54,736 nucleotides of DNA, taken from the NCBI GenBank assembly GCA_017744735.1, contig JAGIAR010000018.1, positions 1 to 54,736 on the forward strand. Direction: 5' to 3'. Origin of the DNA: Novosphingobium sp. GTDB lineage: Bacteria > Pseudomonadota > Alphaproteobacteria > Sphingomonadales > Sphingomonadaceae. Numbering within the stretch: position 1 is the first letter of the stretch; every line of letters starts with the position of its first letter. Shown piece after piece: positions 40,455-52,964 of the stretch. Below the pieces are notes generated by a model. That model saw only the letters and a list, made by a program, of their open reading frames with translations, had not been told where the DNA came from and did no database searches. Both the position numbers and the translations under genes were made by a program.

Positions 40455-41552
40455 ATGGAACGGTCCCTGCCGAGCGCGTCCTATCAGACCGACGCTGCGT
40501 GGCAGGCGGAGCGCGCGGCGATTTTCGCCCGCGAATGGTTCTGCGCCGCCCGCGCCGAGGACCTCGCCGAGCCTGGCAGCCATGCGCTGGTCGAGGTGAC
40601 CGGCGAAAGCATTCTGATCGTCCGCACCCGCGAAGGCGACATCCGTGCGCATTACAACGTCTGCCGCCACCGCGGCGCGCGGCTGTGCGATGCGGGGAAC
40701 GATGCGAAGTGGCGCGTCGAACTCAATGGCGGGGTGATCGGGAACGTGATCCGCTGTCCCTACCACGGCTGGTCCTACGGGCTCGACGGCGCGCTGCTCG
40801 CCGCGCCGAACCTCGGCGGCGAGATCGACAAGGCGGAGTTCTCCCTCCACCCGGTCGGCGTGGCCGAATGGGGCGGGTTCGTGTGGCTGAACCTCACGCC
40901 GGAGACCGCGCCCGACATTGCGCTCGCGCTGCACGATGCGCCGCGCCGGCTCGGCAACTATCCGCTCGAAGACCTGCGCACCGCGTGCACCATCGAATAC
41001 GACGTCCGCGCCAACTGGAAGCTGATCCTCGAGAATTACAACGAATGCTACCACTGCGCCGGCGTCCATCCCGAACTGTGCGAGATCGTCCCCGAATTCC
41101 GCACCGACGGCGGGATGCATCTCGACTGGGAGGCGGGCATCCCGCATCGCGAAGGCGCGACCACCTACACCGCCAGCGGCACCACCGCCCGCGCCTTTTT
41201 CCCCGGCCTCACGGAGGAGGAACAGGTCCGTCACAAGGGCGAGCTGATCTATCCCAACCTGATGTTCAGCGTCTCGAGCGATCACGCCGCCGCTTTCATT
41301 TTATGGCCCGAAGCCGTCGACCGCACCCGGATCGAATGCCGCTTCCTGTTCCACAAGGACGAGATCGCGCAGGCCGACTTCGACCCCTCGGACGCGGTCG
41401 AGTTCTGGGACCTGGTCAACCGCCAGGATTGGGCGGTGTGCGAGCGGGTCCAGCGCGGGATGAGCGCGCGGGTGCATGAGCACGGCTATTATTCGCCGCT
41501 GGAGGACTACAGCCTCGATATCCGGCGCTACATCTCGGACAGGCTGGGATGA
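40455..41552 (+). CDS. Rieske oxygenase of the quaternary-amine type (GbcA/CntA-like)
   Basis: A 365-residue Rieske oxygenase. Cluster ligands are Cys70, His72, Cys101 and His104 (CRHRG, CPYHGW). The mononuclear site is ENYNECYHCAGVHP with His200 and His205, and Glu197 sits where most members have a bridging Asp, as in carnitine oxygenase CntA and other N-demethylating or quaternary-amine oxygenases. It would demethylate or cleave an N-methyl compound. ATG at 40455 follows AGAGG. The stop overlaps the sarcosine oxidase-like gene (ATGA). No reductase gene is adjacent. Confidence 0.85.
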   Translation: MERSLPSASYQTDAAWQAERAAIFAREWFCAARAEDLAEPGSHALVEVTGESILIVRTREGDIRAHYNVCRHRGARLCDAGNDAKWRVELNGGVIGNVIRCPYHGWSYGLDGALLAAPNLGGEIDKAEFSLHPVGVAEWGGFVWLNLTPETAPDIALALHDAPRRLGNYPLEDLRTACTIEYDVRANWKLILENYNECYHCAGVHPELCEIVPEFRTDGGMHLDWEAGIPHREGATTYTASGTTARAFFPGLTEEEQVRHKGELIYPNLMFSVSSDHAAAFILWPEAVDRTRIECRFLFHKDEIAQADFDPSDAVEFWDLVNRQDWAVCERVQRGMSARVHEHGYYSPLEDYSLDIRRYISDRLG

Positions 41553-42730
41553 TCAAGGCCGACGTAGCGGTTGTAGGCCTCGGCGCGTTCGGGGCGGCGA
41601 CGCTCTATCAGTTGGCTCGCGCGGGAGTAAAGGCAGTCGGGATCGACCGCTTCGCCCCGCCGCACGATCAGGGATCGAGCCACGGCGACACCCGCATCAC
41701 CCGTGCCGGGGTGGGCGAGGGCGAGGCCTATGTCCCCTTCGCGCTGCGCTCGCACCAGATCTGGCGCGAGCTGGAGGCCGAAAGCGGCGAGCAACTCTAT
41801 CTCGATTGCGGGTTGTTGATCGTCGATGGGGCCGAGGAGGCCGAGTTCCACGGCAAGAGCGGGATCGGCAAATGCAGCGTGCTCGCCGCGCGCAACGCCG
41901 GGGTCGAGCATTCGGTGCTGACCCCCGCCGAAGCGATGCGCGCGTTCTCCCAATTCCGGTTGCAGGGCCACGAACTGGTTTATTTCGAACCCGGCGGCGG
42001 GCTGGTGTTTCCCGAGCGCTGCATTGCCGCGCAGCTGAAGGCGGCGCAGCGGCTGGGAGCGCAAATCGTCACCGATGACGCGGTGGCACGGATCGAACCG
42101 GGGCGCCATGGGGTCAAGGTACAAACATCAAGTGGACTTGAGGTAAACGCGGAAAGCGCGGTAATCTGCGCCGGAGCTTGGAATCCGGGGCTCGTCGGCG
42201 CGCCGCTTGCCCCGATGCGGCTGCTGCGACAGACCCTCCATTGGTTCGAGCCGGAAGACTGGTCGCTTTATGCGCCCGGGCGTTGCCCCAGCTTCATCTG
42301 GACCCATGGCGCCGAGCCGGAAGCGAGTTTCTACGGTTTTCCGGCCATCGCTGGAATGGAGCGGCGCGGGGTCAAGATCGCGACCGAACAATACACCGCC
42401 GCAATCGACAGCCCTGAAGCCATCGAACGCCACGTCGACCCATCCGAGACGGCAGCGCTCTTCGCGGCCCATGTCGCAGGACGGATGATGGGATTGAAGC
42501 CCGGCGCACTCCACGCCGCCGCCTGCGTCTATACGATGGCGCCCGATGGAGACTTCGTGATCGACCGGCATCCGCAAATCGAACGCATCACGCTCGTCTC
42601 GGCCTGCTCAGGCCACGGGTTCAAGCATTCTGCCGGGGCGGGGGAGTTCATCGCGCGACTGACCCTCGGCGAGATTGTAGAGCCGGTCGCGGAGTTTCGC
42701 CTCGCCCGGCCCGCGCTGCAATCCGGCTGA
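41549..42730 (+). CDS. Monomeric sarcosine oxidase/N-methyl amino acid oxidase-like flavoenzyme
   Basis: A 393-residue flavoprotein of the MSOX/MTOX family. The N-terminus ADVAVVGLGAFGAATLYQLA binds FAD, GSSHGDTRI is the family's next motif, and the Cys of CVYTMAPDGDFVIDRHP (Cys326) corresponds to the residue that binds FAD covalently in monomeric sarcosine oxidase. It oxidises a secondary or tertiary N-methyl group to formaldehyde and H2O2. With the Rieske oxygenase upstream it forms a plausible two-step demethylation of a betaine-like compound. ATGA-coupled to the Rieske gene. Confidence 0.85.
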   Translation: MIKADVAVVGLGAFGAATLYQLARAGVKAVGIDRFAPPHDQGSSHGDTRITRAGVGEGEAYVPFALRSHQIWRELEAESGEQLYLDCGLLIVDGAEEAEFHGKSGIGKCSVLAARNAGVEHSVLTPAEAMRAFSQFRLQGHELVYFEPGGGLVFPERCIAAQLKAAQRLGAQIVTDDAVARIEPGRHGVKVQTSSGLEVNAESAVICAGAWNPGLVGAPLAPMRLLRQTLHWFEPEDWSLYAPGRCPSFIWTHGAEPEASFYGFPAIAGMERRGVKIATEQYTAAIDSPEAIERHVDPSETAALFAAHVAGRMMGLKPGALHAAACVYTMAPDGDFVIDRHPQIERITLVSACSGHGFKHSAGAGEFIARLTLGEIVEPVAEFRLARPALQSG

Positions 42731-42814
42731 TCCGCTGGCCCCTAGGCTTTTCCATGGCTGGACGCCACGAGCGCTTTCATTTCTGCTAGGGCCGGGGTCC
42801 AGAAAGGAATTCCG

Positions 42815-44164
42815 ATGCAGTTGAGCGATGCCGTCGAACTGGGAGCACTGGATGCCATCGGGCAGGCCGAACTGGTCCGCAAGGGCGAGGCGACCAGCGC
42901 CGAATTGTGCGAGGCCGCGCGGCTGCGGATCGAGGCGACCAACGGCGAACTGAACGCGGTCACTTGGCTCGCGGAAGAATTTCCCGCGCCGCTCGCCGAA
43001 AACGGTCCGTTCGCCGGCGTGCCCTGGCTGCTCAAGGCGTCGCTCGAATATCCCGGCTGGCCTTTCACCAGTTGCTCGCGCAGCCGGATGGGTGCCGTGG
43101 GCCAGAAGGCCTGGCCACTCACTCAGGCCTGCCTCGATGCCGGAATGGTTCCGCTCGGCTTCACCGGCATGCCCGAATTCGGCCTGCTCACGACCGGAGA
43201 ACCGCTTGCGACCGGCGCGGTCAACAATCCCGCCGCGGCCGGGCGCTCGGCGGGCGGCTCCTCTAGCGGCGCCGCTGCAGCGGTCGCGGCCGGCTATGCC
43301 CCGCTGGCTCATGCCTCCGACGCGGCCGGCTCGATCCGCATTCCGGCAGCGAATTGCGGGGTGATCGGGTTCAAACCGTCGCGCGGCGGCAATCTGCGCG
43401 CCCGGGCGCCGCATCTCATCGACGATGTGCTCTGCTCCGACATGCTGATCGCTGCGACCATGCGCGACGTTGCCGCAAGCTTCGATCTCGTCGCGACTCC
43501 CTTTGTGGGGGGTCTGCCCGCCAGGCTCAACGGCCTGCGGGTCGGGTTGGCGCTTGGCGGCCTTGACGGCCGCCGAGCCGATCCGGCGGTTGCCGCCAAG
43601 CTGCACCAAGCCGCCGCCGATCTTGCGGGCGCGGGCGCGGTTGTCGAGGAAGTGGCGATGCCGGGCGATCACGCTGCAATCGTTCGCGCGTTCAAGGCGA
43701 TCTGGATGCATGAGGGCGGGGAGCTCACGCATCTGATCGGCGCAGCCAATCCGGGCGTGCCGATCGGCGAGTTGCTCGAGCCCTGGACCGTTGGCCTGGC
43801 CAAGGCACTCGAGAGCATCGACGCTGCGGAAACCGCCACCGCCTTCCGCCAGCTCGGTCTTAGCGAGCTGGCGGCCGCCGAATTCTTCACCCGCTACGAC
43901 GTGTTGCTCTCCCCCGTCGCGCAGGAACCGCCTATCGTGCTCGGTCGCCATGCTCCGGATCGGGATTTCAGTGAGTTATGGGACGATCTTTGGCCATTTG
44001 TGAACTTCACTCCACTGGCGAACATCGCGGGCCTGCCGTCGATAAGCCTGCCGTTCTGGGGGGCAGCGGAGCACGGTCCGGTCGGCGTGATGCTGACGAT
44101 GGCGCAGGGACGGGATCGGAGCCTGCTGGTGTTGTCCGGTGAGATCGAGGCGCTGATGGGGTAA
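42815..44164 (+). CDS. Amidase-signature family amidase
   Basis: A 449-residue amidase of the amidase signature family. The Ser-cisSer-Lys triad can be placed at Lys74 (PWLLKAS), Ser149 (RSAGGSSSG) and Ser173 (ASDAAGSIRIPA). The nucleophile motif has DAAGS in place of the usual DxGGS, a minor deviation. It hydrolyses an amide to acid and amine or ammonia. ATG at 42815 has AAAGGA upstream. It lies 84 bp after the sarcosine oxidase-like gene and may belong with it. Confidence 0.85.
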   Translation: MQLSDAVELGALDAIGQAELVRKGEATSAELCEAARLRIEATNGELNAVTWLAEEFPAPLAENGPFAGVPWLLKASLEYPGWPFTSCSRSRMGAVGQKAWPLTQACLDAGMVPLGFTGMPEFGLLTTGEPLATGAVNNPAAAGRSAGGSSSGAAAAVAAGYAPLAHASDAAGSIRIPAANCGVIGFKPSRGGNLRARAPHLIDDVLCSDMLIAATMRDVAASFDLVATPFVGGLPARLNGLRVGLALGGLDGRRADPAVAAKLHQAAADLAGAGAVVEEVAMPGDHAAIVRAFKAIWMHEGGELTHLIGAANPGVPIGELLEPWTVGLAKALESIDAAETATAFRQLGLSELAAAEFFTRYDVLLSPVAQEPPIVLGRHAPDRDFSELWDDLWPFVNFTPLANIAGLPSISLPFWGAAEHGPVGVMLTMAQGRDRSLLVLSGEIEALMG

Positions 44165-44184
44165 AAGCCCAAGGGCCTTCTGGA

Positions 44185-44218
44185 CCCTTGATTTCCCGCC
44201 CGATGTGGAATCAAAGGG
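44185..44218. promoter_or_regulatory. Inverted repeat upstream of the MocR gene
   Basis: Imperfect 12-bp arms CCCTTGATTTCC (44185-44196) and GGAATCAAAGGG (44207-44218) separated by 10 bp, ending 4 bp before the MocR ATG. It could be an autoregulatory operator, although MocR proteins more often bind direct repeats; the left half could also contribute to a weak terminator of the amidase gene. Confidence 0.4.
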
Positions 44219-44222
44219 GCCA

Positions 44223-45698
44223 ATGCGCCGCCCCTGGAATCTTGCGCTGTCGCGCCGGATATCGCCCGATCGGGGCACGCCGCTCTATCTCCAACTGGCC
44301 CATGCGCTGATCCACGAGATCGAACGGGGGCGCCTCCAGCCCGGATCGCCCTTGCCGAGCAGCCGCGACCTGGCCGAGGAACTCGGGCTCAACCGCAAGA
44401 CCGTGGTCACCGCGTTCGAGGAACTGGTCGCGCAGGGGTGGCTCGAAGCACATGGCCGGCGCGGGACCAGCGTTGCGACCGACCTGCCCGAGACGGAGGC
44501 GGACAAGGCCGATCCGGTTGGCACGACCGGGCCGCGCAAGCCGGCCTATCGCTACAACCCGCCCCCCTTGCGATCGATCGCGGTCCCGATCGGTTCGCGG
44601 ATCAAGCTGGACGAAGGCGCGCCCGACGGCAGCCTGTTCCCGCCCGAGATCCTGGCGCGCGCCTATCGCCGAGCCGCGCTTTCGGCGGCGCGCGAGCGGC
44701 GGCTCGGCTACCGCGATCCGCGCGGCAGCGAGCGCCTGCGGCGCGACCTCGCCGCGATGCTGCGCGAAGAGCGCGGGCTGGTGGTCGGGCCGGAGAACAT
44801 CTGCGTCACCCGCGGGAGCCAGGCCGGGATTTCGCTGGCGACCCGCGTGCTGGCCCGGCCCGGCTGCGTCGCGCTGGCCGAGGAACTGACCTACGAGCCG
44901 GCGGTGGCGGCCTTCGGCGGGATGGGCATGCCGGTGCTGCCCGTCAGAATGGACGAGAACGGGATACTGGTCGAAGAGGTCGAGCGCCTGTGCCGCGTCC
45001 ATTCGGTCTGCGCGCTGTTCCTGACCCCGCACCACCAGTTTCCGACCACCGTCTCGCTTCCGCCGGTCCGCCGGCTGCAACTGATCGAGCTCGCCCGCCA
45101 GTTCGGCTTCGCGATCATCGAGGACGATTACGACCACGAATTCCGCTTCGGCTCGCCGCCGTTGCTGCCGATGGCCTCTTATGCGCCGGACACCGTGGTC
45201 TATGTCGGCTCGCTCTCGAAGCTGCTGCTGCCGGCGCTGCGGGTCGGCTATATCGCCGCGCCGGTGCCGGTGATCGATGCGCTGGCGCATTGCGTGTCGC
45301 TGACCGACGGCATGGGCAGCACTCTTACCGAGGACGCGGTCGCGCTGCTGATCGATGAAGGCGAGGTGCGGCGTCACGCGCGCAAGGTGATCCGCACCTA
45401 CGCCGAGCGGCGCAATGCCCTGGCCGCGGCGGTGACCGAATGCCTTGGCGATTTCGCGGACGCACGCTTGCCCGACGGCGGGCTGGCAATGTGGTTGCGG
45501 TTCCACGACCGAGCCGCGCTCGCCCGGATCGAGCGCGGCGCGCTCGATGCCGGGATCAGCTTCGCCGCTTCCGACAGCTATCGCCTGGGGCCAGATGCGC
45601 CCCACGGCTTGCGGATCGGCTTCGCCAGCCATCCCTCCGCGGCCGCGGTCGCGGCGATCCGCGCGCTCGGCAAACTTGGCCAAGGTGTGACCGTCTGA
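44223..45698 (+). CDS. MocR-family regulator (GntR wHTH plus aminotransferase domain)
   Basis: A 491-residue regulator. The winged helix lies at the N-terminus (LPSSRDLAEELGLNRKTVV, then EELVAQGWLEA). A PLP-dependent aminotransferase-like domain follows, with the Asp in IIEDDYDHEF and the Schiff-base Lys in GSLSKLLLPALR. MocR proteins sense PLP or amines/amino acids. ATG 44223 follows GGGG; a GTG at 44205 is possible. Location beside amine-oxidising genes and a PaiB-like gene suggests control of nitrogen-compound use. Confidence 0.88.
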   Translation: MRRPWNLALSRRISPDRGTPLYLQLAHALIHEIERGRLQPGSPLPSSRDLAEELGLNRKTVVTAFEELVAQGWLEAHGRRGTSVATDLPETEADKADPVGTTGPRKPAYRYNPPPLRSIAVPIGSRIKLDEGAPDGSLFPPEILARAYRRAALSAARERRLGYRDPRGSERLRRDLAAMLREERGLVVGPENICVTRGSQAGISLATRVLARPGCVALAEELTYEPAVAAFGGMGMPVLPVRMDENGILVEEVERLCRVHSVCALFLTPHHQFPTTVSLPPVRRLQLIELARQFGFAIIEDDYDHEFRFGSPPLLPMASYAPDTVVYVGSLSKLLLPALRVGYIAAPVPVIDALAHCVSLTDGMGSTLTEDAVALLIDEGEVRRHARKVIRTYAERRNALAAAVTECLGDFADARLPDGGLAMWLRFHDRAALARIERGALDAGISFAASDSYRLGPDAPHGLRIGFASHPSAAAVAAIRALGKLGQGVTV

Positions 45699-45783
45699 CA
45701 ACAGTCGGGCGAAGGACCGCCTTTGGTCCCCCAATCTTTTGCGAACTGGCACTTCCGGTGGGCCAACGTGATGGGAATCCTCC

Positions 45784-46449
45784 GTGTCCATGGACTTCCC
45801 TTCAGGCAGCCCCGAGGATCTTGCGGACCTGATCCGCGCCTATCCGCTCGCGTGGCTGGTGACGTGTGGCGTCGAAGGCTTCGATGCAACGCCGCTGCCG
45901 CTGATCGCCGAAACCGACGAGACCGGCGAGGTGGTGGCGCTGATCGGCCACTGCTCGCGCCGCAACGCGCAGACCGCGGCCCTGCGCAAGGATCCGGCCG
46001 CTTTCGCGCTGTTCATGGGGCCGCAGGGCTATATCTCGCCCGCGCTTGTATCCAAGGAACGCTGGGTCCCCACCTGGAACTTCGCGGTCGCGATCCTGGC
46101 GCTCGAGGTCGAGCTGGACGACGACGGGACCGAGAACGCGGTCCGGCGCCTGACCGAACAGGTCGAGGCCGACCGGCCCGAGCCCTGGACGATGGAGCAG
46201 GCCGGCGAGCGCATCGGGATGCTGATGCAGCGGATCGTCGGTTTCCGCGCCCGAGTGCTGGCGAAGGACGTGCGCCTCAAGCTCGGCCAGGAAGAAGATG
46301 CGGCGACCGCCGCGGAGATAATCGCGCGGCTGGCCGATGGCGGTCTCGCGGAGTGGATGGGACGGATGAACCGGGACCGGATCGGCCCGGGCGCGAGAGG
46401 GCATTCTGCAGGCAATCAGGTTTCAGTTTCCGCCGGGATCGACGGATAG
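45784..46449 (+). CDS. PaiB-family FMN-binding protein
   Basis: A 221-residue member of the PaiB family (FMN-binding split barrel), once described as negative transcriptional regulators in Bacillus. Conserved elements include YPLAWLVTCGVEGFDATPLPL in pieces, GHCSRRNAQ, FMGPQGYISPALV and the signature VPTWNFAVA. It more likely handles a flavin or small redox cofactor than DNA. Start GTG at 45784 or ATG at 45790. It follows the MocR gene by 85 bp, a common pairing. Confidence 0.85.
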   Translation: MSMDFPSGSPEDLADLIRAYPLAWLVTCGVEGFDATPLPLIAETDETGEVVALIGHCSRRNAQTAALRKDPAAFALFMGPQGYISPALVSKERWVPTWNFAVAILALEVELDDDGTENAVRRLTEQVEADRPEPWTMEQAGERIGMLMQRIVGFRARVLAKDVRLKLGQEEDAATAAEIIARLADGGLAEWMGRMNRDRIGPGARGHSAGNQVSVSAGIDG

Positions 46450-46465
46450 AAGAAGGGGAATGGAC

Positions 46466-48711
<2,246 letters not shown>

Positions 48712-48712
<1 letters not shown>

Positions 48713-51700
48713 TGCGCAGCGCCGCCGTGATCCTCGCGGCGGCGCTCGTCCTCTCGGGCGCGCGGGTTGCGGCCGAAGAGGGCAAGATGCTTGCCTACGA
48801 AGCGCACGAGGCGACCTGGTCGCAGCTCGATCTCTCGCCCGACGGCAAGACGATCCTGTTCGACGTTCTCGGCGACATCTATCGCATGCCGGCGCAGGGC
48901 GGGGAGGCAACCCCCGTCCTCACCGGCGATGCGTGGGAGCGCGACGCGGTGCTCTCGCCCGACGGGAAATGGATGGCGTTCATTTCCGACCGCTCGGGGG
49001 TCACGAACCTCTGGGTGTCGCGGCCCGACGGGAGCGAAGCGCGCCAGCTTTCGACCGATACCTCGCTGGTGCTCTATACTTCGCCGGCCTGGTCGCCCGA
49101 TGGAAAGAGCGTGTTCGTCAGCCGCGCGGTCCATCGCGTGCTCGCGTTCGAACTCTGGCGCTTCGCGCTCGACGGCGCGAAACCCGCTCTGATCGTCGCC
49201 GCGCAGCCGCGCGGCAACGAGGGCTGGGACGACCGGATCAATGCACTGGGCGCGGCGGTCTCTAACGATGGCAAGGCGGTGTACTACGCGACCAAGCTCG
49301 GCCACACCTGGACCGAGGGCGACCCGCCGAACTGGTCGATCGCACGCAAGGATCTAGCCATGGGAGCGGTCGAGACCATAGTCCCCGGCGGGATGCGCCC
49401 GGTACTTTCGCCCGATGGAACCAAGCTCGCCTACGCGGCGCGCGACGGGGCCCGGACCGGCCTGCGCCTGCGCGATCTCGTCACCGGCGCCGACCGCTGG
49501 CTGACCTTCCCGGTCGACCGCGACGGGCAGGAAGGCGGCTATTATTACGACCTGCTGCCGCGCTACCAGTTCACGCCCGACGGAACGGCGATCCTGTTCG
49601 CCAAAGACGGGACCTTCCACCGGATCGAGATCGCGACCGGCGCGATCGCAGACGTGCGGTTCTCGGCGCCGGTGCGACTGGCGCTGAAGCCCAATACCCG
49701 GGTGACCCAGAAGGTCGGCAGCGGCCCGGTGGTCACCCATCTGGCCGAAGGCGCGGTGCTTTCGCCCGACGGCAGGCGGATCGCCTTTACCGCGCTGGGC
49801 ACGCTCTATGTCGAGCCGCGCAAGGGCGGCAAGCCGGTGGCGCTCGACCGGGGCGATGCGTTCCGCCCGGCATGGTCGGCCGACAGCAAGACTCTGTTCA
49901 TCGTCCGCTGGAACGCGGCCGAAGGCGGGCAGGTGGTGGCGATCCCCTCCGGCGGCGGCAAGGCAACCCCGCTCACCCCGCGCGGCGCCTACTGGCCCGA
50001 GGTAGTGTCCGCGCGCGACGGCAAGGCGCTGCTGGCCCTGCGCGCCAACCAGTACGAACGGATGCACGCGATCGACGAGATCGCGCCCGCCTATCCCACC
50101 GACGTCGTGCGCATTCCGCTCGACGGGTCGGCGCCGGCGGTGATCGGCCACGGGGTCGGGCTGAAGAACCTCCAGCAGACCGCCGACGGGCGCATCTGGG
50201 TGCAGACCCCCGCGGCGCTGAACGAAGTGGCCGATGGCGCGCTCAGGCCGCGGGTCGCGGTGGTCGCGAAGCCGACCGGCCAGTACATCGTCGGGGCCGC
50301 GCCGGTGGACGACATATTGCTCTCGCCCGACGGCACGCGGATCCTCGCGCGCACCGCCTACCAGCTCCACCTGATGCCGATGCCGCCGGCGGCCGAAACG
50401 CTGCCCACGCTCGATCTGATGGGGCCGGTCGACGGGCACCGCCGGATCACCCGCGTCGGGGCCGACCGCGCGGCGTGGGATGCCGACGGCAAGGGCTTCG
50501 ACTGGACCGTCGGGCCCGACTGGCGGCACGTGGCCCTGACCGACGCGTTGGCCGCGGCCGATCCCGAAGCCGGCGCCGAAGGGATCTCGCTGGCCGTCGC
50601 GCTGCCGCGCGCCATGCCTGCCGGACCGCAACTGCTGCACGGCGTCACCGCGCTGACGATGGACGATCATGGGGACGGCGCGATCATCGACAATGCCGAC
50701 ATACTGATCGTTGCCGACCGGATCGCCGGGATCGGGCCCGCCGGATCGTTGCCGGTGCCGGCCGACACGAAAGTCTACGATCTCACCGGCAAATACGTGA
50801 TCCCGGGACTGGTCGACGTCCACGCGCACTTTTTCAACATCCGCCGCGGGCTGCAGGACGGGACCGACTGGGAATTCGCGGTCAATCTCGCCTATGGCGT
50901 GACCAGCTCGCTCGATCCGCAGTCCTTCACGCCCGACATCTTCGCCTATGCGGATCGCGCGGATAGCGGCGCGATGGTTGGGCCGCGGCTGTTCTCGACC
51001 GGTCCGGGCGTGTTCGTGAACGCGAACATCGATTCGGTCGAAACCGCCAAGGCCGTGCTGAGCCGCTATCGCGACCATTACGGCACGCGCAACATCAAGA
51101 GCTACATGGTCGGCGACCGGGCCGCGCGGCAGGCGATCGCCGACGCGTCGCGCGCGCTGGGGATGATGCCGACCACCGAGGGAGCGGCCGACTACCTGCT
51201 CGAGATGACCCATGCGGTGGACGGCTTTGCGGGCAACGAGCATGCGATCCCGATCACCCCGCTGCACGACGACGTGCTGCGCCTGTTCGCCGCGAGCGGG
51301 ATCTCGTACAATCCGACGCTCGGCGTGGTCTACGGCGGCGGACCGGCGCTGTTCGACGACATCATCACCAAGCGCCCGGAAGACGACGCGCGGCTGCGCC
51401 GGTTCACGCCGCCCTTCGTGATCGCCGAGAAATTGCGCAATCGGCACTGGATGCCGGCCGAGCTCCAGACCTACCAGCTGTTCGCCGCCGACGCCTTGCG
51501 CGTGTGGAAGGCCGGCGGGTTGGTCGGCGCCGGCGCGCACGGGGAGATGCAGGGCCTCGGCATGCAGTGGGAAATGCAGGCCTTCGTCAAGGGCGGCGCG
51601 ACCCCGCTCGAAGCGCTTGAGATCGCGACCATCAACGGGGCGAAGATCATCGGCCGGCAGGACGATCTCGGCAGCCTGACCAGGGGCAAGCTGGCCGATC

Positions 51701-51876
51701 TGGTGGTGCTCGATGCCGACCCGCGGCGCGATATCGCCAACGCCGGGAAGATCGACATGGTGATGCGCGGCGGGCTGCTGTTCGACGGCAAGACGCTGGC
51801 GCCGGTCGGGCGCCCGGGCTCGCCACCCCCACGCTGGTGGCTGGCGGATACGCCACCTTCCGGGAAGGTGCCGTGA
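48712..51876 (+). CDS. Exported beta-propeller plus amidohydrolase protein
   Basis: A 1054-residue two-part protein. A signal peptide (AAVILAAALVLSGARVAA) is followed by PD40/TolB-like repeats to about residue 560 (LDLSPDGKTILFD, LSPDGKWMAFISD, WSPDGKSVFVS and later copies). From about residue 640 comes an imidazolonepropionase-type amidohydrolase, with metal motif HAH (His704, His706), a THAVDG His region and a final KLADLVVLDADP. It should be periplasmic and hydrolyse an amide, peptide-like or cyclic substrate, perhaps one brought in by the receptor upstream. ATG overlaps the receptor stop (TGATG). Confidence 0.87.
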
Positions 51877-52964
51877 AACCGGGCACGCTGCGTGTGTGGA
51901 GCCAGGTTCACACCTGGAGCAGCCTTGCCTCGACCGCGTTCCTGCTGATCCTGTGCCTCACCGGCCTGCCGCTGATCTTCCATGATGAGATCGACGCGCT
52001 CGGCAAGGCCCACAAGATCGAGCAATGGGACGAGGCGCAGCTTGTTCCGCTCGATCATGCAGTCGACGTTGCGCTCGCGAAGCGGCCCGGCGAAGTCCCG
52101 ATCTATCTGAGTTTCGACGAAGATCGCCCGGTGGTGAACATCACCAGCGGGCGGAGCGCCGATGTTCCCGAGGCCGAGATGGGCTTTCAGCCGATCGACC
52201 GCCGCGGCGCCGTTGCGGCTGGCGGCGGGCAAACCGGCGGCGTAACCGACTTCCTGCTCGACCTGCACAAGGACCTGTTGCTGGGGCAGGGCGGGATGTA
52301 TTTCATCGGTCTTGTCGGGCTGCTTTTCGTCGCAGCGACCGTCTCCGGCATCGTGCTTTATGCGCCCTTTGCGCGCAAGGCGGGCTTCGCCAAGGTCCGC
52401 CGCGCCAAGGCGCCGCGGATCGGCTGGCTCGACTGGCACAATCTCGTCGGCGGGGTTACGCTGGCCTGGGCGCTGGTTGTAGGGCTGACCGGTACGATCA
52501 ACACGCTGGCCGATCCGATCACCGCGTGGTGGCGGGCGGATGCGCTGGCGCACCTGACGAGCGGGGAAGGCGGGGCGGTGCAACCCTATCGCTCGGGGCT
52601 CGTCCAGAAGGCGGTAGCCAACGCGATGGCAAAGGCGCCGGGCATGCGCCCGCAATTCGTCGCGTTTCCGGGATCGCCTTTTTCGAGCGGCGATCACTAT
52701 GCGGTGTTCCTGCAAGGGGCGACGCCGCTGACCAAGAAGCTGCTGACCCCGGTGATGGTCGATGCCAGGACCGGCGAGGTCGATGCGATCGCGCCGATGC
52801 CTTGGTACATGAAAGGACTGCTGCTGGCGCAGCCGCTCCATTTCGGCGATTACGGTGGCCTTGCGATGAAGCTGGTCTGGACGCTGCTCGATCTGGCCAT
52901 GATCTGGCTGCTCGGCACGGGGCTCTATCTCTGGCTCGGCCGTATCCGGAAGCGTGCGCGATGA
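51873..52964 (+). CDS. PepSY-associated membrane protein (PiuB-like)
   Basis: A 363-residue inner-membrane protein of the PepSY-TM family. Helix 1 (LRVWSQVHTWSSLASTAFLLI...) is followed by a periplasmic PepSY-like domain, then LHKDLLLG and further helices (LDWHNLVGGVTLAWALVVGLTG). Conserved His residues in VHTW, LHKD and WHNLVG are potential haem ligands. Relatives act as ferric-siderophore reductases or iron uptake proteins. The GTG start overlaps the upstream stop (GTGA), binding it to the receptor operon. Confidence 0.85.
   Translation: MKPGTLRVWSQVHTWSSLASTAFLLILCLTGLPLIFHDEIDALGKAHKIEQWDEAQLVPLDHAVDVALAKRPGEVPIYLSFDEDRPVVNITSGRSADVPEAEMGFQPIDRRGAVAAGGGQTGGVTDFLLDLHKDLLLGQGGMYFIGLVGLLFVAATVSGIVLYAPFARKAGFAKVRRAKAPRIGWLDWHNLVGGVTLAWALVVGLTGTINTLADPITAWWRADALAHLTSGEGGAVQPYRSGLVQKAVANAMAKAPGMRPQFVAFPGSPFSSGDHYAVFLQGATPLTKKLLTPVMVDARTGEVDAIAPMPWYMKGLLLAQPLHFGDYGGLAMKLVWTLLDLAMIWLLGTGLYLWLGRIRKRAR

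Noticed and set aside
49354..51540. A 728-codon minus-strand frame opposite the propeller-amidohydrolase gene
   Set aside because: Same shadow composition, no recognisable domain, and the plus strand carries PD40 repeats and the HAH metal motif.
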